This document shows, piece by piece, positions 34,943-45,674 of a DNA stretch of 64,000 bases. Under the pieces are notes generated by a model. The model searched no databases. It saw only the letters and a list, made by a program, of their open reading frames with translations, and was not told the DNA's origin. Source of the stretch: Amaurobius ferox (taxonomy: Eukaryota > Arthropoda > Arachnida > Araneae > Amaurobiidae); contig OX578153.1 in the NCBI GenBank assembly GCA_951213105.1, positions 53,536,520-53,600,519 of the forward strand, given 5' to 3'. Positions within the stretch are counted from its first letter, which is position 1; every line of letters begins with the position of its first letter. The position numbers and the translations under genes are program-made.

Positions 34943-35525
34943 TTCAAACAAACAACGCAGAAAAAATGTTGCTCAATGCAAAAATAAATAATTGAAATTA
35001 ATGAAAGTAATTGAGCATGCTAAGGTTTTTTCTTTTATGAATAATTTATGCATATACGGATTGTAGCGTTCATGTTTTAACTATTTAAATACATTTATTT
35101 ATTTATACTTTATTGGGAAATGTAGGTTACATTTAATATCTCGAGTATACTCCAAGAAATATATAGAATAAAACCATAATAGATTGTAGGAAATATTAAA
35201 TGAAGTAATTATGCACAAATTTAGATATCATACTGCACACAGCATAGTACTGTGTTTAGGATACTTTGGATTATCGAGGCTAAAAATACCAATCAACCCG
35301 AAATTGAAAAGACGGAGTGGGTTAAATACACATTCAAACAACATAACCATGTCCAATTTAAGATAAAACACAACATGTCATCCACAAAACCGGAATTGGA
35401 AATACTGAGTGAAATCCCCCCCCCCCCGTTACCTGTACCGTCGTCAGGAAGAAAAAAAAAGATAGGGGTTTTGATAATCCAATATTTTATTTCCCATTTC
35501 TATACAAATATTACTTCTCTGAACT
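34943..35525. other. intergenic DNA with poly-C run
   Basis: No gene seen. A C-run at about 35410-35424 and traces of the 155-bp repeat (CACAAAACCGGAATTGG) near 35380. Confidence 0.4.
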
Positions 35526-35537
35526 ACAATGAGTTCC
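35526..35537 (+). repeat. target-site duplication of SINE cluster, left
   Basis: ACAATGAGTTCC, repeated exactly at 36590-36601. Close relatives (ACACATGAGTTCT) stand between the SINE units near 35786-35798 and 36187-36199. Confidence 0.8.
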
Positions 35538-35786
35538 GCCGATCCGGTGGTCGTGCGGTCAGGGCCATGCATTTCCCTCTTATCGCTGGATTGGCGGGTT
35601 GCGGGTTCGAATCCCGCCAGCGGACATGGATGTTGTCATGTCGAAGCCAAGTCAGACTTCCACCCTTCGGGGGGCTTTTATGAAAAGAGAAACTGCAAAT
35701 TTCCTTCCCTTCGCCATGGGGCACCCTGGGGGGTCTTGTGGACGTGGTGCGTAGGCGCCCCTTCACCACGGGAGAATTAGTACACA
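35538..35786 (+). mobile_element. tRNA-headed SINE unit 1 of a three-SINE cluster
   Basis: The head (35538-35625) folds as a tRNA-like sequence: box A-like GGTGGTCGTGCGG near 35545 and a perfect box B GGTTCGAATCC at 35604-35614. A distinct body follows (CCACCCTTCGGGGGGCTTTT, then GGGGTCTTGTGGACGTGGTG), ending in a short (AC)n stretch. This body differs from that of the 5S-headed SINEs, so it is a separate family. Confidence 0.75.
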
Positions 35787-35801
35787 CACATGAGTTCTGA
35801 G

Positions 35802-35918
35802 GCCAACGGCCGTACCGTGCTGAAAACACCGGTTCTCGTTAGATCACCGAAGTCAAGCAGCATCGGGCGCGGTTAGTACTTGGTGGGTGACCACCTCGGA
35901 ACACCGCGTGCTGTTGGC
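35802..35918 (+). rRNA. 5S rRNA-derived SINE head
   Basis: A 5S rRNA homolog with the ends GCCAACGG and CTGTTGGC pairing as helix I. It is directly fused to SINE body, so it is a retroposed 5S derivative and not a functional rRNA gene. Confidence 0.8.
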
Positions 35919-36186
35919 CATCTCGGGTGCGTTATCCCCGTGGTTTGCGCGCTAGATTTGCACGCTACCACAAATGCCGCCGTGTTCATGCGGAGTACGA
36001 TCACGTTAAACATGTGGGTCCGTAAGTCCTTCCGAGAGGTTGGTGGTAGGGGAAGGAGGGTACGGTCCCTGTGGATGCCTCCCCCACTGGGTTCCGGTCT
36101 AAATTGGGTGGCACTTCCTGGCCGTCCATACAGTTACCTTACACCTTTCTGGTAGGTCGGACGGTCTGGGTCTCAACAACAACAAC
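35802..36186 (+). mobile_element. 5S-headed SINE, unit 2 of the cluster
   Basis: The first 117 bp (35802-35918) are 5S rRNA-like with the internal Pol III promoter: AAGCAGCATCGGGCGCGGTT (box A and intermediate element region) and the box C region GGGTGACCACC...GAACACCGCGTG. After that come GTGTTCATGCGGAGTACGA, CGTAAGTCCTTCCGAGAGG, a GGAAGGAGGGTACGGTCCC block and the tail GGTAGGTCGGACGGTCTGG plus (CAA)n. The 5S part has several changes from the rRNA consensus and is not a gene for ribosomes. Confidence 0.85.
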
Positions 36187-36201
36187 ACACATGAGTTCTG
36201 G

Positions 36202-36589
36202 GCCAATGGCCGTACCGTGTTGAAAACACCGGTTCTCACCGAATCCCCGAAGTCAAGCAGCATCGGGCGCGTTTAGTACTTGGGTGGGTGACCGCTGGGA
36301 ACACAGCGTGCTGTTGGCACATTTCGGGCGCGGTAGCCCGGTGGTTTGCGCGCTGGTTTTGCACGCTGCCACAACTGCCGTCGTGTTCATGCAGCGTACG
36401 ATCACATTAAACATGTGGGTCCGTAAGTCCTTCCGAGAGGTTGGTGGTAGTGGAAGGAGGGTACGGTCCCTGTGGATGCCTCCCGCACTGGGTCCCGGTC
36501 TAAATTGAGTGGTATTTCCAGGCCGTCTAAACTGTTACCTTACACCTTTCTGGTAGGTCGGACGGTCTGGGTCTCAACAACAACAACAC
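36202..36589 (+). mobile_element. 5S-headed SINE, unit 3 of the cluster
   Basis: Second 5S-headed unit in direct order, 5S part 36202-36318 and body to the (CAA)n tail at 36571-36589. Highly similar to unit 2, with its own substitutions, so it is not an assembly copy of the same read. Followed by the right target duplication 36590-36601. Confidence 0.85.
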
Positions 36590-36601
36590 ACAATGAGTTC
36601 C
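36590..36601 (+). repeat. target-site duplication of SINE cluster, right
   Basis: ACAATGAGTTCC, identical to 35526-35537. Confidence 0.8.
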
Positions 36602-37120
36602 TGGGAGGACTTCTGAAAACCCTTCCCCATTGGAAATTCCCGTAGGATATCTACTGCGACAGAGCCACCCTGCCTCTTACTCCCTCTGGAATTCAATTTT
36701 GAAATCATATCAGTCATCATCTAAGCTCTATCTGTAGCCAATATTGAGAAATAGACGTTTCAAGAATATTTTTTGGAGCAGAAATGAAAAAGCACCTGAA
36801 GTGGAAATCCTTAGTAAACACCTAACTCCCTCCAGAACGTTTTGCTGAATACATATAAGTAATTATTTAAGCTATATCTATAGAAAATGTCAAAAAAAAT
36901 GTTTCAAGGAGAATATAAATATTTTGAATTGAAAGTGACATCCCCAAAACTGGATATGGAAATCCTTATCGAGAGCCTTAAACTCTTACAGAATTTGATG
37001 GTGAATCCACAGTCATTGTCTAAGCTTTATAATCAATCTTGATGCATAGATGCTTTAAGTAAAATTAAAAAGTTTTAAAACTGAAATTGGAAAAAATCTG
37101 ATGGACATTTTACCGGTTTA
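36602..37120 (+). repeat. ~155-bp degenerate tandem repeats, second block
   Basis: About three diverged units. Anchors are GGAAATCCTTA at 36802 and 36958; CTAAGCTTTAT/CTCTATC and GACGTTTCAAG recur. Related to 32860-33300. Confidence 0.5.
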
Positions 37121-37847
37121 TATATTTTATGCTGTATTTAATATTACATAAAAACACTAAATAAAGTATCCTCTTAAGTTCAAATATTTTAATGTCGTTA
37201 TAAATTTTAAAAGCAAAAAAATTATTTATTACAAAAAAAGAAATAAAGTGTGAGAAATCATAAAATAATTTTCTTTCAAGGTATGTGTAAATAATTCAAA
37301 GATAATTGAAAAATAAAAGTTTCAACAGCGTGCGAGTTTAAGAAATAATCATAATAAAACGAGAATTGTTTAATTTATAGAAGTTTCTGCATGAAAACAT
37401 TTTGACATTCCGGAGTCAAGGGAAATTAATTTGCGAGGTTTCTTGAAAAATCAAAATCCTTACTTTCAAATAATACAACGGGATGTGCATGAATTAAAAA
37501 TTACGTTTTCTGCATTGCTTTAACATTTTCTAGACTAGCGAATAATTTAATGTTTCTACTGAAAATGGTTGCCCCGGAAAAACAGGCATTTTTTCACGGA
37601 AGAATACATTTTAATTTTAAATGAAAGAGGTAGAAATAAATTCTTCATTGCAAGAATAATTGAAAAGAAGCAACTGTTTCCAACTGTTTTATTTTTGAGA
37701 TAATTTGAAAATGTTACAATAATTTCAGAGTTTGTTGTTTAAGTATTTCAAATTAACTAATTCATTTATATTTTATTGAAAGATAATGGATAAATACACA
37801 TATCTCTAAAAAGAAAAGGCAACTAATTTAATTCATTAACAAGTTAT
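37121..37847. repeat. second copy of the diverged block
   Basis: 37240-37680 is alignable with 33590-34040 (see there). No gene seen. Confidence 0.4.
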
Positions 37848-40646
37848 TACTTTCCTTATATACATAATGTATAAGGAAAGTATTGTGACGGGGTCGAAAA
37901 TTCGAATTCGAGTTTTCGACGGGAGAGCACGTTTCAAGCATCCCTGATCACGAATCAAACATTTTTGAAGTGATGGCTGTGTGTGTGTGTGTGTGTGTGT
38001 GTGTGTCAGTGAGTCTGTGGAGACGATAACTGGCGAACAAACGGACCGATTCGAACGAAATTTGGTACAAAAATCACAATCCGTAAACACTGGAAGCCTA
38101 TTGTTTTTATACGCAATCGAATGTTCAGAATCCCCCTAAATTTTCGAGTGAAATTTTCAAAAAATCATCAAAAGATCAAAACCGCTAATAAAGTTACGCA
38201 AATAGACATTTGTTATGTAATTTTTCATTAGAAAACGATTGACATAAATTTTAGAACGCTAATATGAACCGTTCTCGAGATATTGCACATTTTTCAAAAA
38301 AATTATTAAAAAGTCATATAAAATAAAAAAAAAATATTTCCTATTGAGAAATATGTTCACTTTTCATATGTAATACAATGCGATAAATTTGGTGATATCA
38401 TTTTCGTGGATCTAGCTCGTTCCATTCATGAAAAAAGATACTTGAGTAATACTTTTGTATTTGAACGCCAATAGTCATTTATCTGTTGTAAGAATAACTT
38501 ATTTCTGCTTCCATAACGCCTGGCGAGATTTTGGCGACGAATTTGGCGGAATGTAGCCAACTTGGCGCCATTTTTAATTGTTGCCAAATTAACACAAATC
38601 TCGCCAAATTGATAAAAATGACGCTAAATCAATGAAAATGACAACTAATTGAAGAAAATTCAATATCTTGGAAGGAATATAAGTATCTACTATAAGAATA
38701 ACATTTTTACTTTCCTTATATACATAATGTATAAGGAAAGTATTGTGACGGGGTCGAAAATTCGAATTCGAGTTTTCGACGGGCGAGCACGTTTCAAGCA
38801 TCCCTGATCACGAATCAAACATTTTTGAAGTGATGTCTGTGTGTGTGTATGTGTGTGTGTATGTGTGTGTGTGTGTGTGTGAAAATATGTGTGTGTGTCA
38901 GTGAGTCTGTGGAGACGATAACTGACGAACGAATGGACCGATTCGAACCAAATTTGGTACAAAAATCACAATCCGTAAACACTGGAAGCCTATAGTTTTT
39001 ATACGTGATCGAATGTTCAGACCCCCCCCTAAATGTTCGAATGAAATTTTGAAAAAATCGTTAAAAAATCAAAACCGCTGATAAAGTTACGCAAATAGAC
39101 ATTTCTTATGTAATTTTTCATTAGAAAACGATTGGCATAAATTTTAGAACGCTAACACGAACCGTTCTCGAGATATTGTACATTTTTCAAAAAAATTATG
39201 AAAAAGTCACATAAAAAAAAATCGTATTGAGAAACATGTTCACTTTTCATATGTAATACCATGCGATAAATTGAGTGACATCATTCTCGTGGATCTAGCT
39301 CGTTCCATTCATGAAAAAATATACTTTGAATAATACTTTTGTATTAGAACGCCAATAGTCATTTATCTGCTGTAAGAATAACTTTTTTCTTAGTGCATAA
39401 CGCTTGGCGAGATTTTGGCGACGAATTTGGCGGAATGTCGCCAACTTGGCGACTTTTTTGTAATGTTGCCAAATTAATGAAAATCTCGCCAAATGGATAA
39501 AAATGATGCTAAATCAATGAAAATGACGACTAATTGTCAAAAATTCAATATCTTGGAAAGAATATTAGTATCTACTATAAGAAAATCCTATTACTTGCCT
39601 TATATACATAATGTATAAGGAAAGTATTGTGACGGGGTCGAAAATTCGAAATTGAGTTTTCGACGGGATAGCACGTTTCAAGCATCCCTGATCACGAATC
39701 AAACATTTTTGAAGTGATGTCTGTGTGTGTGTGTGAAAGTATATGTGTGTGTGTGTGTGTGTGTCAGTGAGTCTGTGGAGACGATAACTGACGAACGAAT
39801 GGACCGATTCAATCCAAATTTGGTACAAAAATCACAATCCGTAAACACTGGAAGCCTATTGTTTTTATACACAATCGAATGTTAAGAACACCCCTAAATT
39901 TTCAAATGAAATTTGGAAAAAATAGTCAGAACATCAAAACCACTAATAAAGTTACGCATATAGACATTTCTTATGTAATTTTTCATTAGAAAACGATTGA
40001 CATAAATTTTAGAACGCTAACATGAACCGTTCTCGAGATATTGCGCATTTTTCAAAAAAATTATCAGATAGTCATATAAAATAAAAAAAAAATATTTCCT
40101 CTTGAGAGACATGTTCACTTTTCAGTAATCACCAGTATCACCATGTATCACCACCTTTTCAGTATCACCATGCGATATATTGGATGACATCATTCTCGTG
40201 GATCTAGCTCGTTCCATTCATGAAAAAAGATACTTTGAGTAATACTTTTGTATTTGAAAGCCAATATTCATTTATGTAGTGTAAGAATAACTTATTTCTT
40301 TGTCCATTATGCTTGGTGAGATTTTGGCGACGAATTTTGGCGGAATGTCGCCAACTTGGCGACTTTTTGAAATGTTGACAAATTAACGAAAATCTCGCCA
40401 AATGGATAAAAATGACGCTAAATCTATGAAATGACGACTAATTGTCGAAAATTCAATATCTAGGGAAGAATATTAGTATCTACTATAAGAAAAACCTATT
40501 TATTTTACTGTAAAAGTGGTATATTCATTACGTTATATATGGAAAGTCATGTGTTGCCCACATCAGATTTTTTTTAACTGTAAAAGTAGTAAATTCATTG
40601 CATTATATAAGGAAAGTAACGTGTTGTCCACATCAGATTTTTTTAA
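37848..40646 (+). mobile_element. tandem array of three HM1 copies
   Basis: Head hairpins (TACTTTCCTTATA/TATAAGGAAAGTA, one with TTGC) start at 37848, 38708 and 39592. Each is followed by GGGGTCGAAAATTCG, a TG microsatellite and the full body ending in TATCTACTATAAGA. Only the last copy has the tail CACATCAGATTTTTT, and it is present twice (about 40500-40580 and 40580-40646). The copies are 85-95% alike by eye. Confidence 0.8.
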
Positions 40647-40854
40647 TTTAAACTTATGGCGGATTCTAAGTTAACTAGTTATCCGTCAACTAAATCAAAC
40701 CTCAAAAAGTCCGTCTATTGCATACATCTGTAGCTAAATATAAAATATTTTTGTAAATGAAAATTAGAAATTTTAATTTTTTTAAAATGAAATTTACAAA
40801 GAATTTAGCTCACTGTCCGTCAGAAAAGTCAAATCTTAGACAATATTACACGGC

Positions 40855-40864
40855 GTATATTAGA
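40855..40864 (+). repeat. target-site duplication, left, of solitary 5S SINE
   Basis: GTATATTAGA, repeated at 41256-41265. Confidence 0.75.
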
Positions 40865-41255
40865 TAGCCAACGGCCCTACCGTGCTGAAAACACCGGTTC
40901 TCGTTAGATCACCGAAGCCAAGCAGCATCGGGCGCGTTTTGTACTTGGGTGGGTGACCACCTGGGAACACCGCGTGCTGTTGGCACATTTCGGACGCGAT
41001 AGCCCGGTGGTTTGGGCGCTGGATTTGCACGCTGCACAACTGCCGCCGTGTTCATGCGGAGTACGACCACGTTAAACATGTGGATCCGTAAGTCCTTCCG
41101 AGAGGTTGGTGGTAGGGGAAGGAGGATACGGTCCCTGTGGTTGCTTCGCCCACTGGGTTCCGGCCAAAATTGGGTGGCACTTCCCGGCAGTTCAAATGGT
41201 TACCTTACACCTTTCTGGTAGGTCGGACGGTCTGGATCTCAACAAAAACAACGCT
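40865..41255 (+). mobile_element. complete solitary 5S-headed SINE
   Basis: 5S part 40867-40984 with box C region GGGTGACCACCTGGGAACAC. The body has GTGTTCATGCGGAGTACGA, AGTCCTTCCGAGAGGTTGGT and GGTGGCACTTCC, and the tail GGTAGGTCGGACGGTCTGG then AACAAAAACAAC. Flanked by 10-bp duplications, so about 390 bp is the full element length. Confidence 0.88.
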
Positions 41256-41265
41256 GTATATTAGA

Positions 41266-41809
41266 CGACTTTAGTTTGATTGAAATTTTAGTCTTTAGAA
41301 GAAAGAGAAAAATTGTGTCAGAATCATTAACTTCACTCAAATCTTATAAGATTATATGTTTTTAAATCGCATTATAATTTTTATTTTTTCATATTATGTA
41401 ATATTATATAAAGAATGTACTGTTTTCACGAAAATTTTAGAATTCAAGATTTTGATGCCAATATATATTTTTAGACCTCCTGTATACATTTTGACTATTT
41501 TTTGAGTGATGCTCGTCTGTATGTTGATTTAATGTGTAAACGGTAGTGATCACAAATATTAATGGATTTTCAGGAAACTTTATATTCGGCTTTGTTATAA
41601 AAAGACCGTGAACTAGTTAGAACGTTTTTAAATTTGAGGGTAAACTTCAAAATTTATTCGAAATTATATATATTTTTTACATGGCAGCATAGAACAAAAT
41701 TTAACATAATCATTCATAAAAGGATTTATTTGCGGCTCAATTACCACTAGACTTAATAGTTTAAATCATTCTTGTGAAAAATAGCCATGATGCAATATTT
41801 CGACTTTTT
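41266..41809. other. intergenic DNA with HM4-like fragment
   Basis: 41390-41560 shares ACTGTTTTCACGAAAATTTT and GATTTTGATGCC with 22240-22310. No gene. Confidence 0.4.
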
Positions 41810-41957
41810 ACTTTCCTTATATACATAATGCATAAGGAAAGTATTGTGACGGGGTCGAAAATTCGAATTCGAGTTTTCAACGGGAGAGCAAGTTTCAAGC
41901 ATCCCTGATCACGAATCGAACATTTTTGAGGTGATGTCTGTGTGTGTGTGCGTGCGT

Positions 41958-42024
<67 letters not shown>

Positions 42025-42033
42025 CGCGCGCGC

Positions 42034-42066
<33 letters not shown>

Positions 42067-42838
42067 CGTGTGTGGGTCAGTGAGCTGTGGAGACGATATC
42101 TCACGAACGAATAGAGAGATTCCAAAGAAATTTGGTACAAAAATCACAATCCGTGAATACTGAAAGCCTATTGTTTTTAAAAACAATCGAATATTCAGAA
42201 CCCCCCTAAAGTTTTGAGTGAAATTTTGAAAAAATCTCCAAAAAATCAAAACCTTTAATAAAGTTACGCCAATAGACATTTCTTATGTAATTTTCCCCTA
42301 GAAAATGATTAATACAAACTATAGAACGCTAGCTTTAACCATTCCCGAGATACTGCACATTTTTCAAATTAATTTATCAAAAAATCAAGTAAAATAAAAA
42401 AAAATATTAACTGATAAAAAACATGTTCACTTTTCAGTCTTGCGATAAATTGGGTGACATCATTCTCGTGGATCTAACTCGTTCCATTCACGAGAAAAGA
42501 GACTTTGAGCAATACTTTTGTATTTGAACGCCAATAGTGATTTATCTGCTATAAAAATAACTTATTTCCCTCCATAACGCTTGGCGAGATTTTGGCGATG
42601 AATTTGGTGGAATGCCGCTAACTTTGCGACTTTCTTAAACGTTGCCAAATTAAATAAAATCTCGCCAAATGAATCAAAATGAGGCTAAATCAATGAAAAT
42701 GACGAATCATTGAAGAAACTTCATTATCTTGGAAAGAAAATAAATATATACTATAAGAATGACATTTTTTAACTGCAAAAGTAGTAAATTCATTGCATTA
42801 TATAAGTAAAGTCATGTGCTGCCCACATAAGATTTTTT
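41810..42838 (+). mobile_element. HM1 repeat, full copy with long TG/CG tract
   Basis: The hairpin starts at 41810 and the tail CCCACATAAGATTTTTTT ends at 42838. The microsatellite (41939-42073) is expanded to about 135 bp of TG with CGTGCGCGCGCGCG stretches. Frames of Thr-His or Val-Cys repeats across it are artefacts. Confidence 0.8.
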
Positions 42839-43179
42839 TAATATATAGAGTAGAATAATATAATAAGAGTACAATAAATATATATAAGTAACAATATAAT
42901 AAGAGCAATAAATATATATTAAGTAACAATATAATAAGTAGCAATAAATAAATGTAGGTTTAGATACATGTACATTCAGAATTATCGCATATTTTAAAAT
43001 ATCCTTTAACTGTAGAATTTAAAGAAATTTGCAGAATTCTTAAGCAGAATTAATTTACAGAATTTATTTGCAATTCCGTGACATTACTTGGTCTTAAAAT
43101 TCTTAATGTAAAACTTTTTAATGGAAAAAATGAGTTAATTATATGTTTAAAATATTTATTTTCTATTGTACTTTGGCTT
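42839..43179. other. AT-rich intergenic DNA
   Basis: Small tandem words (TAATATAATAAGAGCAATAAA) near 42850-42950; no gene. Confidence 0.45.
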
Positions 43180-43876
43180 CAATTTCGTTAATTAAGCACC
43201 ATTTTTAAAAGTTAACAAATTGGGGATATATTTACCAAATTAGTAACCAAGGTCGCCAAGGTCGCTAAATTTTACGCCAAGCGCTACAGAGAAACGGAAA
43301 GAGTGTTTTTCTTATATATAAATAGAGCTATAAACAAGATTAATGCTAACATATTTCTCGTACAATATTGCACGTGAAAAAATGAACATATTTGATGATA
43401 TTCACTAATTTTTTAATTTTATGCATTTTTTAAATAAATTTATTTGAAAAACGTGCTATATCTAGAGAGCAATTCAAGCTAGTTTACATCATTCTGTTTT
43501 TAATAAAAAATTACATATAAAGGGTAAGGTTATTTAACGTTATTATATGCCCTAATTACTTGTACATTTTTTTCAAAAAATATTTAATATATGATTTTTT
43601 TTCAAACATTCGATTGCATATAAAACTCACAGAACTCCATTATTCAGCAATTGTAATAATTGTTCTAAAATGTTTTGGAAATGTTTTTTTCATTCGTGAG
43701 ATTTCGCATCCACCGACTCATGGCCACACAGGCTCCCAATCAGACATACATACACATACACTCAGACATGACCTCAAAGTGCAATTTGAGTTAAAGAACG
43801 TTTGAAATATGCTTTTTCATCGCAAACTCGAAATCCGATTCTTCACTCCGTCACAATTCTTTCTTTATACATTACT
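43180..43876 (-). mobile_element. diverged HM1-related copy, minus strand
   Basis: In reverse order it keeps GCCAAGGTCGCTAAATTT, CGCCAAGCGCTA, AACATTCGATTGCATATAAA, ATTCGTGAGATTTCGCATCC, an ACATACA tract and CTCGAAATCCGATTC ... CCGTCACAATTC at the hairpin end. Much older than the other copies. Confidence 0.6.
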
Positions 43877-44623
43877 AGACCGAATTACCCGTCGTTGTCC
43901 TGACTCTAAATAAACGTCCACTACGTATAAATAATTAAATAAGCGCCCGCTGCTACATTTGAACTCAATTCAAAATGGCTTGAATCTGCAAATTGCGAAT
44001 TGCAAATCGCACGCGCTTTCCGCAAAAGCAAGAAATATAAAAATCACGATCGTATATTCAATACACTCACCATCCAGCTTATGCTGGGCACAATTTCGTA
44101 AGGGATGGCTTCAGTGATAGAGCAGCTGGAAAAATAGAGCACAATTCCCAGGCCCTTGGAGAATAGCTTCAATTGATAGACCAGCTTCGATAATAGGGTC
44201 CAAGATGCGCTTGGCTCATTAAAGTAATCTATGGGCTGGGTTAGAAAACTGATATTTAATAAATGGATGGGCTTATGAAATTATATTTATTTTCTGGAAT
44301 AGTTTGTATATAAAATATGAACGTTGGATGACGCATCAATGTTAGTATATCGTAATATAAAAACCGGAGAGGCTTAAAACGCACGACAAGTATATATACT
44401 TTTTAAAAACTCATTAAAATTTTTCTCTTCATCCCGTGGGCTTAATTCAAAGTTTTTTTTCAAAGATACATTTTCAATCTTTTCGATGGCGTCAAGATGG
44501 AAAAATCTGTGATAATATTTTAGGCAGCTAAGGAATCGATTTGTGTAAATATAACATTAAATACCTGAACAACTAACTCGAAATTAAAAAAATACCGTCG
44601 AGGTTGTCTGTGTACACCGATAA
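43877..44623. other. unique intergenic DNA
   Basis: No gene recognised. 43880-44240 is less AT-rich and shows no known repeat. Confidence 0.4.
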
Positions 44624-44778
44624 GTACCTATGTACCAAATTTCATGATCGAGAAGTACCTATGTACTAAATTTCATGATCAAGAAATACCTGTGTACCAA
44701 TTTTCATGATCTAGAAATACCTGTGTACCAAATTTCATGATCGAGAAGTACCTGTGTACCATATTTCATGATTCCTAA
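44624..44778 (+). repeat. 31-bp minisatellite, five units
   Basis: Five units of GTACCTGTGTACCAAATTTC plus ATGATCGAGAA, with 1-4 changes each. Followed by GTTACAGACTGTAC, which resembles 6840-6880, so the array is part of a dispersed repeat. Confidence 0.8.
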
Positions 44779-44859
44779 ATTTCGCGTTACAGACTGTACT
44801 GACATACACAGACATCTTCCAATATTAAGTAAAACACTTTGTAGTAGGGGAAGTAATAT

Positions 44860-45300
44860 CTATATATGACAAGAAATATCGCAGCGTGCGAAAAAAAAGA
44901 TAGATTCTGCAACTAATTGTGTTGAATCGGCAAATAATTGAAAGAATATTCGAATATAAAAGCTTCAACAACGTCTGAGCTTTAGAATTAATCATATTAA
45001 AATGGCAATTATACAATCTATAAAAGTTTCTTGCATATCCCTTTCGGCATTTCGAAGTAATTGCACGGTTTGGGAAATTAATTTCAGAGTTTTCATGATA
45101 AATCAAAACCCTTACTTCTAAATAATACCTTGGGATTTTCATGAACAAATAATTCCTTTTTTTCCTCTAACGTTTAATAAGACTAGATAAAAAAAGTACT
45201 GTTACTACTGGAAATGGCTGCGCGGGAAGAAACGGTCGATATTTCTATTAAGGGATGCATTTTATTTTTAAATGAGCAAGATAGAAAAAATTTTTATTCA
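44860..45300. repeat. third copy of the diverged block
   Basis: Alignable with 33590-34040 and 37240-37680 (AAAGTTTCTTGCAT, GGCATTTCGAAGTAATTGCA, GCGCGGGAAGAAAC). Confidence 0.4.
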
Positions 45301-45301
45301 T

Positions 45302-45674
45302 TGTAGCGTACTTGTTATTCGTTTCGTGTTTGAAAGAAATCTGGAAATTTATTTCAATGTTACTCATTTTAGTAATAATTCATGTATGGTAGGATTACAG
45401 TTATTTATTTTCAGGCTTTTAAAATAACTAATTAACTTACACTTTAAGAAAAACCTGAGCAATGTATTTAAGCACAAATAAAATATTAATGTAGCATACT
45501 TGTTACTCATTGTGTGTTTTAAAGAAATTTGGAATTTCATTTCAATGTTACTCAATTTAGTAATGATTCATGTATGTTACGATTACAGTTGCTTATTCTT
45601 TAGATTTTTAAATTAACTAATTTACTTATACATTAAGAAGAACCTGAGTAGCCTGTTTAAGCACAAATAAAATA
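45302..45674 (+). repeat. 189-bp tandem duplication
   Basis: Units 45302-45490 and 45491-45674 share TTTCAATGTTACTCA, TAATGATTCATGTATG and AACCTGAG; no coding sense. Confidence 0.7.

Noticed and set aside
35802..35918. Functional 5S rRNA gene
   Set aside because: Fused directly to SINE body, lacks a T-run terminator at the 3' end, and recurs with substitutions at 36202 and 40867.
35880..36508. Open frames of 91 and 74 aa with shared sequence (MWVRKSFREVGG)
   Set aside because: They lie inside the 5S-headed SINE body and repeat with it; the frame is not protected between copies.
37836..39828. Similar minus-strand frames ([32 protein letters not shown]) in all HM1 heads
   Set aside because: Conservation follows the DNA repeat, with frames interrupted differently and a variable microsatellite inside; no codon-level protection is seen.
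41761..42279. 172-aa frame with long Thr-His run
   Set aside because: It is the TG/CG microsatellite of an HM1 element read through; no other HM1 copy keeps the frame.
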